Below, piece after piece: positions 47,650 through 58,799 of a DNA stretch of 64,000 nt. A model generated the notes under the pieces. That model ran no database searches. It worked only from the letters and a program-made list of their open reading frames with translations, and was not told the DNA's origin. The stretch is from NCBI RefSeq assembly GCF_963678635.1, contig NC_087062.1:78367200-78431199 (forward strand), given 5' to 3'. This stretch comes from Symsagittifera roscoffensis. Lineage: Eukaryota; Xenacoelomorpha; Acoela; Convolutidae. Position 1 is the first letter of the stretch. Every line of letters begins with the position of its first letter. The position numbers were made by a program, and so were the translations under genes.

Positions 47650-49680
47650 TATATAATAAAATGTTTTTTTTTAGTAGATACCACAAGGATTAGCATTTCT
47701 CTCGGTTCCGTCTGGACAGTTTACATTGAATGGTCACGGTTCATGTTTTTCTAAACTTTAGTTTATAAGCATATTCGAACTATAAACTGTAATTTATTTG
47801 AACTTCCAAGGTCGAATATAGTTTTGTACCTGATTTACCCTCAGTTATGTTCTGCCGGAATGTGATTTAGAATTGTATTTATAAGCTATCCAAAGTTTTA
47901 ATTTGTACATGACGACATGTTAATGGCTTCCGCGTTTCACTTCCTCTTGTTGCCAAAATATTGATTAGTTTTTCACCCTCACTGAGCGAACATGAAATTC
48001 AATTACAGATTCCCGGGCCAATCGAGACTTATAAAGTAGTTCGCATTTAAGATCTTAAATTTGAAAGGGTGGGCGGATGTTTCGTGGGAGATGATCTGTA
48101 GTACAATGTATCATCGGAGTTTAAGTTAAAGCTCCGAGCTAACTTCTAGGAAATGCTCTCAGAAAGTCTCAACGAAGAGGTGAAATTGTTTACTCTCCAA
48201 TCATTTTAGGTTATATTGGCACCGTCAGAAACAAATAAAAAATCATTACAAATTATCGAATAATAATGAATTTTGCTTAATATCCGGGCTCCACAGCTAC
48301 TTTGTTTTATGGTAGATGATCGGATGATCACAATTTCTCTCTTGTTTTATAATTTAATTTTTGATCGTTGATTTGAAGCTTAAGTGTCAATCCAGCAGGG
48401 TGTGGTTGCATATAAATAAGATTTGATAGCTTTCAGTTCCCAATTAAGTTGAAAGCAATCATCTGAAATAGATCGTGTGATCAAGCCAATTGGAGGCTAC
48501 TTTGTTTTTGTCTTTTGCGCCACTTCCCAAATTGTGGTTTATTCTCTGGCGTGTTCACTTTGTGTTTTAATTTGCCCAACGGCACCAGAGATTCTGTTTC
48601 TGTTTCAAGGTGGTTGATAATTTTGTAGAATGCTCAGAGGGGCGAAACCAGTTCTTGTTCCGAGTTGATCATGGTGTGATCTCCTGCCTTTTTTCTTTGC
48701 GTCTTCTATGCATCCATTGTAAAAGGTCAAAGCAAATTTTAAAAAATTGAAGCATGAATAGGAAACAAAAAAAAATTGAGTTTCTGTTTCAGATTTGATT
48801 AATCAGTAGTTTGAGTAATATGAAGTTCATGGTGTTTGTTTAAAGTTCACGTTTGACCGGTTCCTGATACTCTGGAACAAAATATTGAAACTTTGGGGCT
48901 AGACTTTCAGCTCATTATAGCAGCAGCACTATAGTTTTTTCCTTTAGTGGTCATTGGGTCGGATCAGGTAGGAGATCTTGAGGACCATTTGCAACGCAGA
49001 TTTAATTGCCCAAACTGACCAACATGGAAGTGTAAGATAACATTTCCGTCCAAGCATGAACAAAAACAAGAAACATTGTATACTTGAGATAAGCCCGATT
49101 AGAACTAAGTCGCCTCTCTATGGAAACAACGTTTATTGAACTGTGAATAAATACTCCATTGAATTTATATTACAAAACCGTTTTTCAGCAAAAACTACTT
49201 ATTAATTAGTTTTTAACCCTTTTAGAAAATGCACATTATTATTTTGCCTTCTTTTCCCTTCATTCTAGCTCTAAGAAGTGATTACTGATGTGCTTTGAGC
49301 TTAAACTTGTCTATTCTGTTGACTTTTGTGAGGAAACAAAACCAGCATAATGTGAACTTAAATTTAAAAAGCTATAGTGTCTCCCAAAGAAATTTTAATT
49401 TTCTCAAACCTAAAAATAACTGATACCTAATGGAAAAAATGATAATGATTAAATTTTGTCCAAGTAAGGTAGCAGGTTGTGTTCAAACTACCGAGAACAT
49501 TTCGACTGAGATTAATCTGAAAAATGAACAACAAAATAGTGCTGCCAAGATTCGGTATTAGACAACTCTGTGACATTGTGATCAAGCATTGACCTCCCTA
49601 ACTGAACGGCTAATCGAATGCCGCTAACACAATAAAGAAATAAATATATATTTGTTTTTTTTTGATTAGTTATAGATGCG
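47650..49680. other. Unannotated DNA
   Basis: About 2 kb with mixed composition and no supported gene, RNA or repeat that I can see. Short frames lack recognisable motifs. Confidence 0.4.
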
Positions 49681-51133
49681 CTCGCAATATTCTTTGTTAC
49701 TTACACATCAGCCGGCTTTTTGTTCCGACAATTGAAAATTAGGTTTGAATTTTGAAAATGAGTTTTTGAAAGTATTATAAGAGTCGATGAACGTAATTCA
49801 GACTCTTATATAGGTCGCGATGATTTTTTTTCAGAAAAAGTCTTAAAATTTGTTCAGGCTCAAGTTTAATTTTTCGCGGTTGGGCTTCATTTTTTTATGT
49901 TCTGTTCATTTATATTAAAAGGAAGGAAAACGTGACTGACTTCTAACTTCAAAATGAATTTTATTATCAGAATTTCCAGCGAAATAAAAATTTTAACTTT
50001 TGATCTAGTTTCCTCAAATTGTGTTAGTTTTATCAAAAACGTGTCAATCATAAATTGTTCTAGAAATTCAAAGAGTTCTAGGGCCAATTTTTTTAGCGGA
50101 AAAATTGATAATTTTTTACAGTTATCAGTACTTTTTTTTGTCAGTACGTTTCGATTTACTTGTGTCCATTAACTCTTCCAACAGTCTGTTGTCAATTGTA
50201 GTCGTTTGTAATAATAATAGTCATTTATGCCTAAATAACTATTTTTCTACGCGCTAGTTAAGTTCCAGAATCGTATCACGCAGAAGAAACGACAGTATTT
50301 TGAAGGGAAAAAAAGTTTTTTTTGCTTTTTTACGAATGTTTAGTGTAAATTGTGCAACAACCGGCTATTTTTGTTATGCAAGTTTTTTGTCATTTTTAGA
50401 TGCGCTCGGAATGTTGTTTTCCTCTTGCACATCAACCGGCTTTTTGTACCGGCCTTGGAAAATGCGGAAGAACTTTGTATTCGAGTGTGCCTCGGTTTTT
50501 TTCCGCGCAAATTCAGGTTCCTTAAAAGTCATCGGAATAGGTCGAGTGACATATAATAACACCTTTTCAATCGTGATTAGAACGATTTCAAAACTTTTAA
50601 ATAGTTGCTCCAGTGTCGAGAAAACCAGTGTCTTGAATTTTTTGATTTTGAGTTCTAGTTCAATTTCGAGCGAGAAGAGCGATTGAGCTAGGTTCGTTTT
50701 AACACTTATGAGCGTAGTGTAGTACTACGACTGTTCTTTTTTTCTACCTAAGTTGCAAATTTTGGAGCCAAGTTTGGTGGCACCCTTGCGACTTTGAATA
50801 GCAGACAATAGATATTAATTTAACCGAAGCCATCATATTTCGGAAAAAAGCTATTTGCACCTAACAGGATTACAAAATTGAAAACTCGAATTCAAAAAGT
50901 GCCCAATTCGGTATATCTCGCAGCTTTTTGCAAAGCATAATTTAGTTAAAGTTGGCTTTATGCTTTTTATTTTGTTGATAAAAAATTTAGCGCGGATCCC
51001 TTCAGCTCGTTATATTCCAAATTCTTACATGCAAAATTCTGTCTTCGTATTTGATGCCTCCTTTGCTGCATCGCATTGGCAGTTTATTAGCATATATAGC
51101 TGCTTTATTTTGGCTAGTTTTAGTGCATTTTGA

Positions 51134-51205
51134 AAGGTTTGTGGCGCAGATGCGAGCGCAGGAAACTTTAAATCTCCAAGTTGAGGCTCGAATCCCCCAC
51201 AGCAA
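51134..51205 (+). mobile_element. tRNA-like SINE head, GTGGCGCAGATGCGAG type, copy 1
   Basis: GTGGCGCAGATGCGAG acts as an A-box-like element and GGCTCGAATCCCCC as a B-box-like element. The layout recalls a tRNA-Met gene, but stem pairing is lost. Downstream (51,215-51,320) are AGAGCTGTTTTTTATCG and CTTGCTAGTGATTGCTAAGC, a body shared with the 2310 and 4290 SINEs, whose heads are different. Confidence 0.65.
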
Positions 51206-51560
51206 AAGTTTTAATTTTCAAGGCTTATTTTCACCTTTACTTTTCTTAAATGAATTCATAGAGCTGTTTTTTATCGTTTTCTTGCTAGTGATTGCTAAGC
51301 ACAGACTTGGCATAGAAAACATGATTTTACTGAACTGAAAACTGGTTTCGGAAGCTTCATTTATCGCTATTTTGGCAAAGAAAGTTTCTGAATTTTTTTT
51401 TGCTTTTCTTTTGTTTTTGGTCCTTCATTTTTGAAAACCATTGTTGTCGATTATGGCTAACTCACTATTTTTCTATGCGTTTGTATAGTTATCTGTACAC
51501 ACCACGCAGTGAAAACAACACTAGTTTGAACTAAAAAAAAACGTTATCCTTGTTTTTGTT

Positions 51561-51880
51561 CTTGCGATAAGCAAGGGTTCTGGAAACGGGAACTAATCTT
51601 TTTACCTCAAATAACTTTGTTCACGGGACTCATCAGGAATTCTGGATTCATCTCTAGTAGTACCTGGTTTCATAATTATTTAAAATTTCTTAGCGTTTTC
51701 GGCTCACCTAGCCTGGAGGTAACGAGTACGCCTCGAATGGTAAAGGTACTGGGCTTGAATCTTTCCAGGGCTTGTTTTTTTTCAAACGAGAAAAAAATCT
51801 GTTTAAAATAAAACTCTTGGCCACTTTTTTGTTTCCTTATCTTTTGTCGGCTTAGTTGTCCCATCTTGAAATCACATTTC
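51561..51880 (+). mobile_element. Composite hairpin/tRNA-like element, copy in unit A
   Basis: The hairpin CTTGC-GATAA-GCAAG (51,561-51,575) is followed by GGAAACGGGAACTA, a diverged form of the usual tail. The tRNA-like core at 51,701-51,772 has TAGCCTGGAGG and GGGCTTGAATCT. The order and spacing match the element at 10,922. Confidence 0.6.
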
Positions 51881-52499
51881 TTTGTTTTATTTAACTTAAA
51901 TTTAAGCTCATTTTAAATCAATTGATGCGCAAAAAAAAATTTTTTGCTTGCCTGCGTGTGTTATGAGAGGATAGGGACGCAAATTTTTTAAATTAGTTTT
52001 GAATATAAAAAATTGACTTGAAGAATTTCTGCTCAGGTATTTCCGGCTTGTCACCGTCATTTTAGTTTTTGCCGATGCTGATTTTGCATTCTTTTGCTTA
52101 AGCGTGTTTTTTAACAACTTTGTACATTCATTTTGATAGATCTAGTTTTATCGCAAAAGGTGCGAAGCACAGCTCCTCCGCCTCTTTGTTTTTATTATAC
52201 CTTTAGATTTAGCTCGAAAGAAGATGGGTGCCTGGCTGCGCTAGCGATAGACGGTGCCTTATTAATAGTTGTGTTAAAGATGAGCAAAGCCGGTGGCTTA
52301 TAGGAGGAAGTGAAGAAAAACCTCCTGTTAAAGCATAATTATGCTTCCTTTCAACAGGCTTTTTAAAACGTTTGCCTTTTTTGGCCTCACTTATGGGGAA
52401 GGACCAATTAGCAAACCACTTACAGAGCGTACTGAAACTTTTCGAAATGAAAATGTGTCGTTTAGCATGCTCTAATTTATCTCAAATTTGTTTCATTTT

Positions 52500-53041
52500 G
52501 CTTACTCTATCTCTGAACTGTCAATTTTGTGTCGTGTATTAAACAGTGTAATGGAGATTTTTTAAAAAGACTGCTCGTACATCAGGGCAAAGCCCCGAAT
52601 GTTTGGACTGCCCCTGAAACGGTATAGAGTAGTTTTTATTAAAGAAAACATAAAAAAGCCATGAATTTCGGTCGTACCAATTTAAGACGACCGATTAGTT
52701 TGCCTCAATTCATTATTGAAAATTTTGTAGAGCGGGGTGTGTCACCACACAAATCATTCCCGTTACGATTTCAGCTCTATAAACTAAATCTGAAGCGCGT
52801 ATAAATTAGTCCAGAGCATGGCGAAATTGGCTATTTTTAAAGACTCATAACTTTTGGAGCATAATCGGAGATACAAATATCGTTTATGAATTGAAATCAT
52901 GGAGTTGATATCTTCAGTGTGGTTTGAAGACTTAATGTTACAAACTATGATTTCGATCGCCGGATTGCATAAAAAACCACCCAAGCATAAATATTCTGTA
53001 CTTTCCTCGAAAATTGGAACAATAATACAAAGCGGCACATT
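52500..53041 (+). repeat. 540-bp dispersed repeat, copy 1
   Basis: It matches 57,874-58,411 in order and orientation, through ATGTTTGGACTGCCCCTGAA, CATAATCGGAGATACAAATA, GGAGTTGATATCTTC, AAAAACCACCCAAGCATAA and GGAACAATAATACAA. Both copies allow a minus-strand peptide containing HKRYLYLRLCSK, but the frames shift elsewhere, so coding is unlikely. Longest-conserved text lies around 52,855-52,925. Confidence 0.8.
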
Positions 53042-54049
53042 CTGGTTAGTTTGATAGTTTTGAATCCTCTATCTTAGTTTGTTCTACAAAATCAAAGAGC
53101 TTTAACGCCATTTTTTTCTCGGAAAATTGATAGTGGAGAATTTTTTCAAAAAAGTCGGTATTCTATTCCGTTTACTTCGTTGATTGACTCTTTTCCAGCT
53201 GTCTAGTTATAGGTGTTTATGCGTAAAAGACTAAATTTCTAAGCGTTTACATAGTTCTATAAAAATACATTCATTTTACGAATGTGGTGGTAACATTCTG
53301 CTAATTGCGCAAGAACCGGTTATATTTTTGTCTTTTTGTCAAAACTACAGATGTGCTCGGAATATTCTGTGCTAATTGCATATCAACCGGCTTTTTGTAT
53401 TTGTTGTTCTGGCCATCGAAATTGGGGAGAAATTTTATATTCGGGTGTGATTTTTTCACGCAAAATCAGTTACCTCAAAAATCATCGGAATGGGAGAGTG
53501 ATTTATCATATTAAAATTTTTTCATGCGTGATTTGAACGACATCAAAAAACTTTCAACAAGTCGCTTTAATGTCCAAGAAAACCGGCTGGTAATCTCTGA
53601 GTTTAAGTCTGATTTTGACTTAGGTTGGAAAAAGCACACAAGTGTAAAAAGGAACGTAGCTCAATCGCTCAAAATCAAAGTTGCAAAAATTGATCACAAT
53701 TTTGGTGGCAACTCTACGACTTTTCACTTGCATGTGCTTTGACTTTCGATGAAAAACAAATTGACTCAGTTGATGCATTTTGAATTCATCAAATCAACAG
53801 AAAACTAATTGTTTCAAACAAAGTACAATAATATAAACTCGAAATCAGAAATTTTCCAAATCAAAATATCTCGCATTTGTTTTGAAATGCTTAAATTATA
53901 ATAATTTGGTTTTATAATTTCTAGTTCATTACATACAAAATGTGAATAACTTCAGTTTTTTATATTTTAAATTTTAACATGCAAAATTGTGCCTATCTGT
54001 ATTTGCAAGCACTAGCAAGATGAAGACAACAACAGCATATGTAGCTTTT

Positions 54050-54352
54050 TTTTTCTAGTGTTAGTACATTTTGAAGGGAACGTGGCGCAGATGCGAGTAC
54101 CGTGGGCTCTAAATCTCCTGGTCGTTGGATCGAATCTTTCAGATAGAGTGTTTAAATGTTTCAGGCTCATTTGTACTTTATCTTTTAACAATAAAAACAG
54201 TTCTTTAAAGTGAAATAGGAAAAGGAAAAAAACAAATGAGCATGGAAAGTTTAAATTTTCATTCTGAGGGATTCAGTCCAACGACTAGGAGAATTAGAGC
54301 CCTCTGTACTCGCATCTGTGCCACGGGCCCTTCAAAATCTAATAACACTAGG
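54050..54352. mobile_element. Inverted pair of Met-tRNA-like SINE heads
   Basis: The plus-strand arm (54,050-54,146) reads CTAGTGTTAGTACATTTTGA then CGTGGCGCAGATGCGAGTAC. The minus-strand arm (54,352-54,263) reads CCTAGTGTTATTAGATTTTG then CGTGGCACAGATGCGAGTAC. About 90-bp arms flank a spacer of about 120 bp, so a transcript could fold into a long hairpin. The same structure recurs at 55,922-56,224. A 63-codon frame (54,236-54,427) runs across the minus arm and is not supported as a gene. Confidence 0.75.
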
Positions 54353-54747
54353 AAAAAAGCAGTTCCATATGCTGTTTTTGTTGTTATCTCGCTAGTGCCT
54401 GCGAAGCGCTGCTTCCTTTGTAAATGAAAAATAGGCTGAGAAAACATGATTTTACTGAGAGCAGAATTAATTTAGGAAGCTCGATTTAGCTGTTCCTTGG
54501 CAATAAAAATCTTTTTTTCTGGTTTTTTAAACTTATTGTTTGTTATTCATTTTTTTTGAAAAACGATTATTTGAAAATTATTCTTACGCCTAACTCGCTA
54601 TGTTTCTACGCGTTTTTATAGTGCTCTAATCACATCACGCACTTGAAAAGGCAGTAGTTTGAACGAAAAAGTAAGTTTTTTGTAGTTTTTTAATGAATGT
54701 GACCGGAACATAGTGCTACTTGCACAGCAACCGGCTGTCCTTGTTTT

Positions 54748-54957
54748 ACCTTTGTAATAAGTAAAGGTTTTGCAACCGGGTACTAGTTTTTTCCCGTAGA
54801 TATTTTTGGATACAGGACACCCTCTTTACTTATTTTTTGTGGTACATAGTTGCCTAATTAATTCGAATTTATTGGCATTCCTGGGCTACTTAGCCTGGAG
54901 GAAACGATTACGCCTGGGACTGCTAAGGTCCTCCTCTTTTCCAATCTGACCAGGACC
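54748..54957 (+). mobile_element. Composite hairpin/tRNA-like element, duplication copy 1
   Basis: The hairpin ACCTTTGTAATAAGTAAAGGT is followed by TTTGCAACCGGGTACTAG. The tRNA-like core runs 54,883-54,957 with TAGCCTGGAGG and a GGTCCT...CAGGACC pairing, but the B box is replaced by CTTTTCCAATCT. The head therefore looks inactive. Confidence 0.65.
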
Positions 54958-55523
54958 TGTTCTTTTTCAAACGGGAAATGTTTTTACAAATAAAAATGTC
55001 GGTCAATTATTAATCTGCTTAAATTTTATCGGTTGAGTTGACTCATCGTGGAATCGTTTTTTTTTCGCTGCGCGCATTTTGTTCAAGGTGGTTTTTACTG
55101 TTTGATTTACTCCTGCATTTTTGTAATTTACTTGCCTTGATTTCGTGTTTCTTCTTTTCAAGTTTCGCCTAAAAACTTATTTCATTCAAATTTTTCCGAT
55201 ATGTCGCTTAGTATGCTCTAATTTATCGCAAATCTCTTATCTATTGTATATTTAAATGCGGGCTTCACTATCTCGCCATGTTCAAGCTTTTTCAACGTAT
55301 TATTTTAGGATGTTTAAGCTATATCGTATATTGCAATGGTTAAGAATTTTTTTCGATTTTCCAATTTAATTTTAGTGGTTATTTTACCGATTTTAAATTA
55401 AGCAGCCCAATATCGAATTAGGGGTTGCGCATTTTAATTTGGCCTCCAATTTTGAATGCCCGAATCATTTTAGTTAACGAGATAAGACGTTTTTTGAGAT
55501 TTTTTCAAAAATTTCAAATAAGG

Positions 55524-57395
55524 AAACGTAGCTCAATCGCTCAAAATCAAAGTTGCAAAAATTGATCACAATTTTGGTGGCAACTCTACGACTTTTCACT
55601 TGCATGTGCTTTGACTTTCGATGAAAAACAAATTGACTCAGTTGATGCATTTTGAATTCATCAAATCAACAGAAAACTAATTGTTTCAAACAAAGTACAA
55701 TAATATAAACTCGAAATCAGAAATTTTCCAAATCAAAATATCTCGCATTTGTTTTGAAATGCTTAAATTATAATAATTTGGTTTTATAATTTCTAGTTCA
55801 TTACATACAAAATGTGAATAACTTCAGTTTTTTATATTTTAAATTTTAACATGCAAAATTGTGCCTATCTGTATTTGCAAGCACTAGCAAGATGAAGACA
55901 ACAACAGCATATGTAGCTTTTTTTTTCTAGTGTTAGTACATTTTGAAGGGAACGTGGCGCAGATGCGAGTACCGTGGGCTCTAAATCTCCTGGTCGTTGG
56001 ATCGAATCTTTCAGATAGAGTGTTTAAATGTTTCAGGCTCATTTGTACTTTATCTTTTAACAATAAAAACAGTTCTTTAAAGTGAAATAGGAAAAGGAAA
56101 AAAACAAATGAGCATGGAAAGTTTAAATTTTCATTCTGAGGGATTCAGTCCAACGACTAGGAGAATTAGAGCCCTCTGTACTCGCATCTGTGCCACGGGC
56201 CCTTCAAAATCTAATAACACTAGGAAAAAAGCAGTTCCATATGCTGTTTTTGTTGTTATCTCGCTAGTGCCTGCGAAGCGCTGCTTCCTTTGTAAATGAA
56301 AAATAGGCTGAGAAAACATGATTTTACTGAGAGCAGAATTAATTTAGGAAGCTCGATTTAGCTGTTCCTTGGCAATAAAAATCTTTTTTTCTGGTTTTTT
56401 AAACTTATTGTTTGTTATTCATTTTTTTTGAAAAACGATTATTTGAAAATTATTCTTACGCCTAACTCGCTATGTTTCTACGCGTTTTTATAGTGCTCTA
56501 ATCACATCACGCACTTGAAAAGGCAGTAGTTTGAACGAAAAAGTAAGTTTTTTGTAGTTTTTTAATGAATGTGGCCGGAACATAGTGCTACTTGCACAGC
56601 AACCGGCTGTCCTTGTTTTACCTTTGTAATAAGTAAAGGTTTTGCAACCGGGTACTAGTTTTTTCCCGTAGATATTTTTGGATACAGGACACCCTCTTTA
56701 CTTATTTTTTGTGGTACATAGTTGCCTAATTAATTCGAATTTATTGGCATTCCTGGGCTACTTAGCCTGGAGGAAACGATTACGCCTGGGACTGCTAAGG
56801 TCCTCCTCTTTTCCAATCTGACCAGGACCTGTTCTTTTTCAAACGGGAAATGTTTTTACAAATAAAAATGTCGGTCAATTATTAATCTGCTTAAATTTTA
56901 TCGGTTGAGTTGACTCATCGTGGAATCGTTTTTTTTTCGCTGCGCGCATTTTGTTCAAGGTGGTTTTTACTGTTTGATTTACTCCTGCATTTTTGTAATT
57001 TACTTGCCTTGATTTCGTGTTTCTTCTTTTCAAGTTTCGCCTAAAAACTTATTTCATTCAAATTTTTCCGATATGTCGCTTAGCATGCTCTAATTTATCG
57101 CAAATCTTTTATCTATTGTATATTTAAATGCGGGCTTCACTATCTCGCCATGTTCAAGCTTTTTCAACGTATTATTTTAGGATGTTTAAGCTATATCGTA
57201 TATTGCAATGGTTAAGAATTTTTTTCGATTTTCCAATTTAATTTTAGTGGTTATTTTACCGATTTTAAATTAAGCAGCCCAATATCGAATTAGGGGTTGC
57301 GAATTTTAATTTGGCCTCCAATTTTGAATGCCCGAATCATTTTAGTTAACGAGATAAGACGTTTTTTGAGATTTTTTCAAAAATTTCAAATAACA
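55524..57395 (+). repeat. 1,872-bp tandem duplication, copy 2
   Basis: It differs from copy 1 at only a handful of bases that I noticed: TGACCGG to TGGCCGG near 56,573, AGTATGC to AGCATGC near 57,083, CTCTTATC to CTTTTATC near 57,107 and GCGCATT to GCGAATT near 57,302. It carries its own inverted SINE pair (55,922-56,224), hairpin (56,620-56,640) and tRNA-like core (56,755-56,829). The near identity implies a recent event or an assembly duplication. Confidence 0.95.
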
Positions 57396-57860
57396 AATTA
57401 GTTTAAAAAACTTGAAGTTCCCAACCCTGTAGTTGGGTGCTGTCAGAGTACTCTGAGGAGTTACAACTGTTGCCTCCAAATATTATTGTTCAAATCGTTG
57501 TAGTTTTCGAGATATGACGTTTTTTGTGATTTTTTCAAAAAAAATTTCAGAAAACGTATATTAATTTTTTTCGCAAAATCGGAAATTCCCAACCCTGTAG
57601 TGAATATGTTTAAACCTAAACCTATAGTAGGGTGCTCTCAGGGACTCTCAGTGGTTGCAAATCTGGCCTCCAATTTTCTCCAGAGGCCCATTTAGTTTTC
57701 GAGATGACGCTTTTAAAATGGGAATTAAAGAAAATAAAAAGTTCGAAATTACCAACCCTGTAATTGGGTGCAGTCAGAGTACACTAAAAGATTGCAGATG
57801 TTGTTTCCAAAATATGCGGTTTTTCATGAGTTGTCGAAAAACTTCGAAGCACCGGAGGTG
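57290..57860 (+). repeat. Degenerate tandem repeat of about 165 bp
   Basis: CCAACCCTGTAGT or CCAACCCTGTAAT, followed by a GGGTGC-like string and CAGAGTAC-like text, occurs at about 57,422, 57,590 and 57,752. Between these, GGCCTCCAATTTT, TTTAGTTTTCGAGAT and ATGACGTTTTTTGTGATTTT recur in order. About three units are visible. A partial unit is included at the end of the 1,872-bp duplication. Confidence 0.75.
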
Positions 57861-57873
57861 CGTTAAACGCTAG

Positions 57874-58411
57874 TATTACTCTATCTCTTCAGCTGTCAGT
57901 TTTGTGTTGGGTTTTAAACACCGTGTTGGAGATTTTTAAATCAGAAAACAAGACTGCTTGTATATCAGAACAAAGACCTGAATGTTTGGACTGCCCCTGA
58001 AACGATATTGAGTAGTTTTTTGTAAATAAAACGTATAAAACCTATGAATTTTGGACTAAATCAAAAGGCAAATATCTAACATTTTTCTAGTGCGGTGTGT
58101 GTCGCCATGTATAAATTATTCTCTTTACGCTTTCAGCTTTTTAAATTATTTTTGAAGTGCGCATAATTGAGTCCAGAAAAAGGCCAAATTAGCAATTTTT
58201 AAAGACTCGTAATTTTTTGGAACATAATCGGAGATACAAATATCTTTTATGATTTGAACTCAGGGAGTTGATATCTTCGGTATGGCTTAAACAATTACTG
58301 TTACTAAACTTTGATTTTGATCGCCGAAGTTTTACTGATTGAAAAACCACCCAAGCATAACTATTCCGTACTTTCTTCGAAAGTCGGAACAATAATACAA
58401 CGCGGCACATT
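57874..58411 (+). repeat. 540-bp dispersed repeat, copy 2
   Basis: This is the counterpart of 52,500-53,041. It is followed, as in unit A, by a TTATCAAAAACG / CTTGTTCTAGATTC module (58,425-58,460). The macro-repeat then jumps directly to the hairpin at 58,531, skipping several modules. Confidence 0.8.
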
Positions 58412-58530
58412 TGGGTTCATTTTATCAAAAACGTTTCGTAATAACTTGTTCTAGATTCAAGATTCTTCTCAGCCGGATTAAATAGCCGCTTACGCGTTAA
58501 AAGCACGAAATATACATCGCGTTAATTATT

Positions 58531-58790
58531 ACTCCTGCGATAAACAAGGGTATTGCAATCGGGTACTTTGGGACTCATTGGACTCCGGTGATACCTTGTT
58601 CATATTCTTGAAATTTTATAGTGTCTCTTGCACACTTAACCTGGTTATAACGAATACGCCTGGGACGGTAAAGGTCCTGGGTTCTCTGACCAGGACTATT
58701 TTTTCAAAAAAACTTCGACCTGTTATTTGTCTGCTTATGATTTGTCGGCTTAGTTTCGATATCTAAGAATCTTTTATTTCAGCTGTAAAC
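58531..58790 (+). mobile_element. Composite hairpin/tRNA-like element, last copy
   Basis: ACTCCTGCGATAAACAAGGGT is followed by ATTGCAATCGGGTACTTTGG. The tRNA-like part at 58,629-58,696 retains GCCTGGGACGGTAAAGGTCC and TCTGACCAGGAC but has lost the B-box core. The spacing between hairpin and core is shorter than in other copies. Confidence 0.6.
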
Positions 58791-58799
58791 AATTTTTTA

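Larger units (their letters stand above)
49680..53190 (+). repeat. Modular macro-repeat, unit A
   Basis: Modules appear in a fixed order that recurs downstream. TTGTTCTAGAAATTC is near 50,055. CCAACAGTCTGTTG is near 50,173. A TTTTTCTACGCG module is near 50,240. CAACCGGCT is near 50,355. GATGCGCTCGGAATGTT is near 50,400. A module with TTTTGGAGCC and TTTGGTGGCA starts near 50,680. Then come a Met-tRNA-like head at 51,134, TTTTTCTATGCG near 51,470, a hairpin at 51,561, a tRNA-like core at 51,701, the 52,500-53,041 segment, TTGTTCTACAAAATC near 53,080 and CCAGCTGTCTAG near 53,195. One period is about 3.0 kb. No frame is conserved between units. Confidence 0.7.
53652..55523 (+). repeat. 1,872-bp tandem duplication, copy 1
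   Basis: ACGTAGCTCAATCGC occurs at 53,654 and 55,526, and GATAAGACGTTTTTTGAG at 55,481 and 57,353, both exactly 1,872 bp apart. The copy includes an inverted SINE pair (54,050-54,352), the hairpin at 54,748-54,768 and the tRNA-like core at 54,883-54,957. Upstream, 53,190-53,640 continues the macro-repeat (CTCGGAATATTCTGTGC near 53,353). Confidence 0.95.

Noticed and set aside
54236-54427. 63-codon frame duplicated exactly at 56,108
   Set aside because: It crosses the inverted SINE arm and tail, and its duplication follows from the 1,872-bp duplication.
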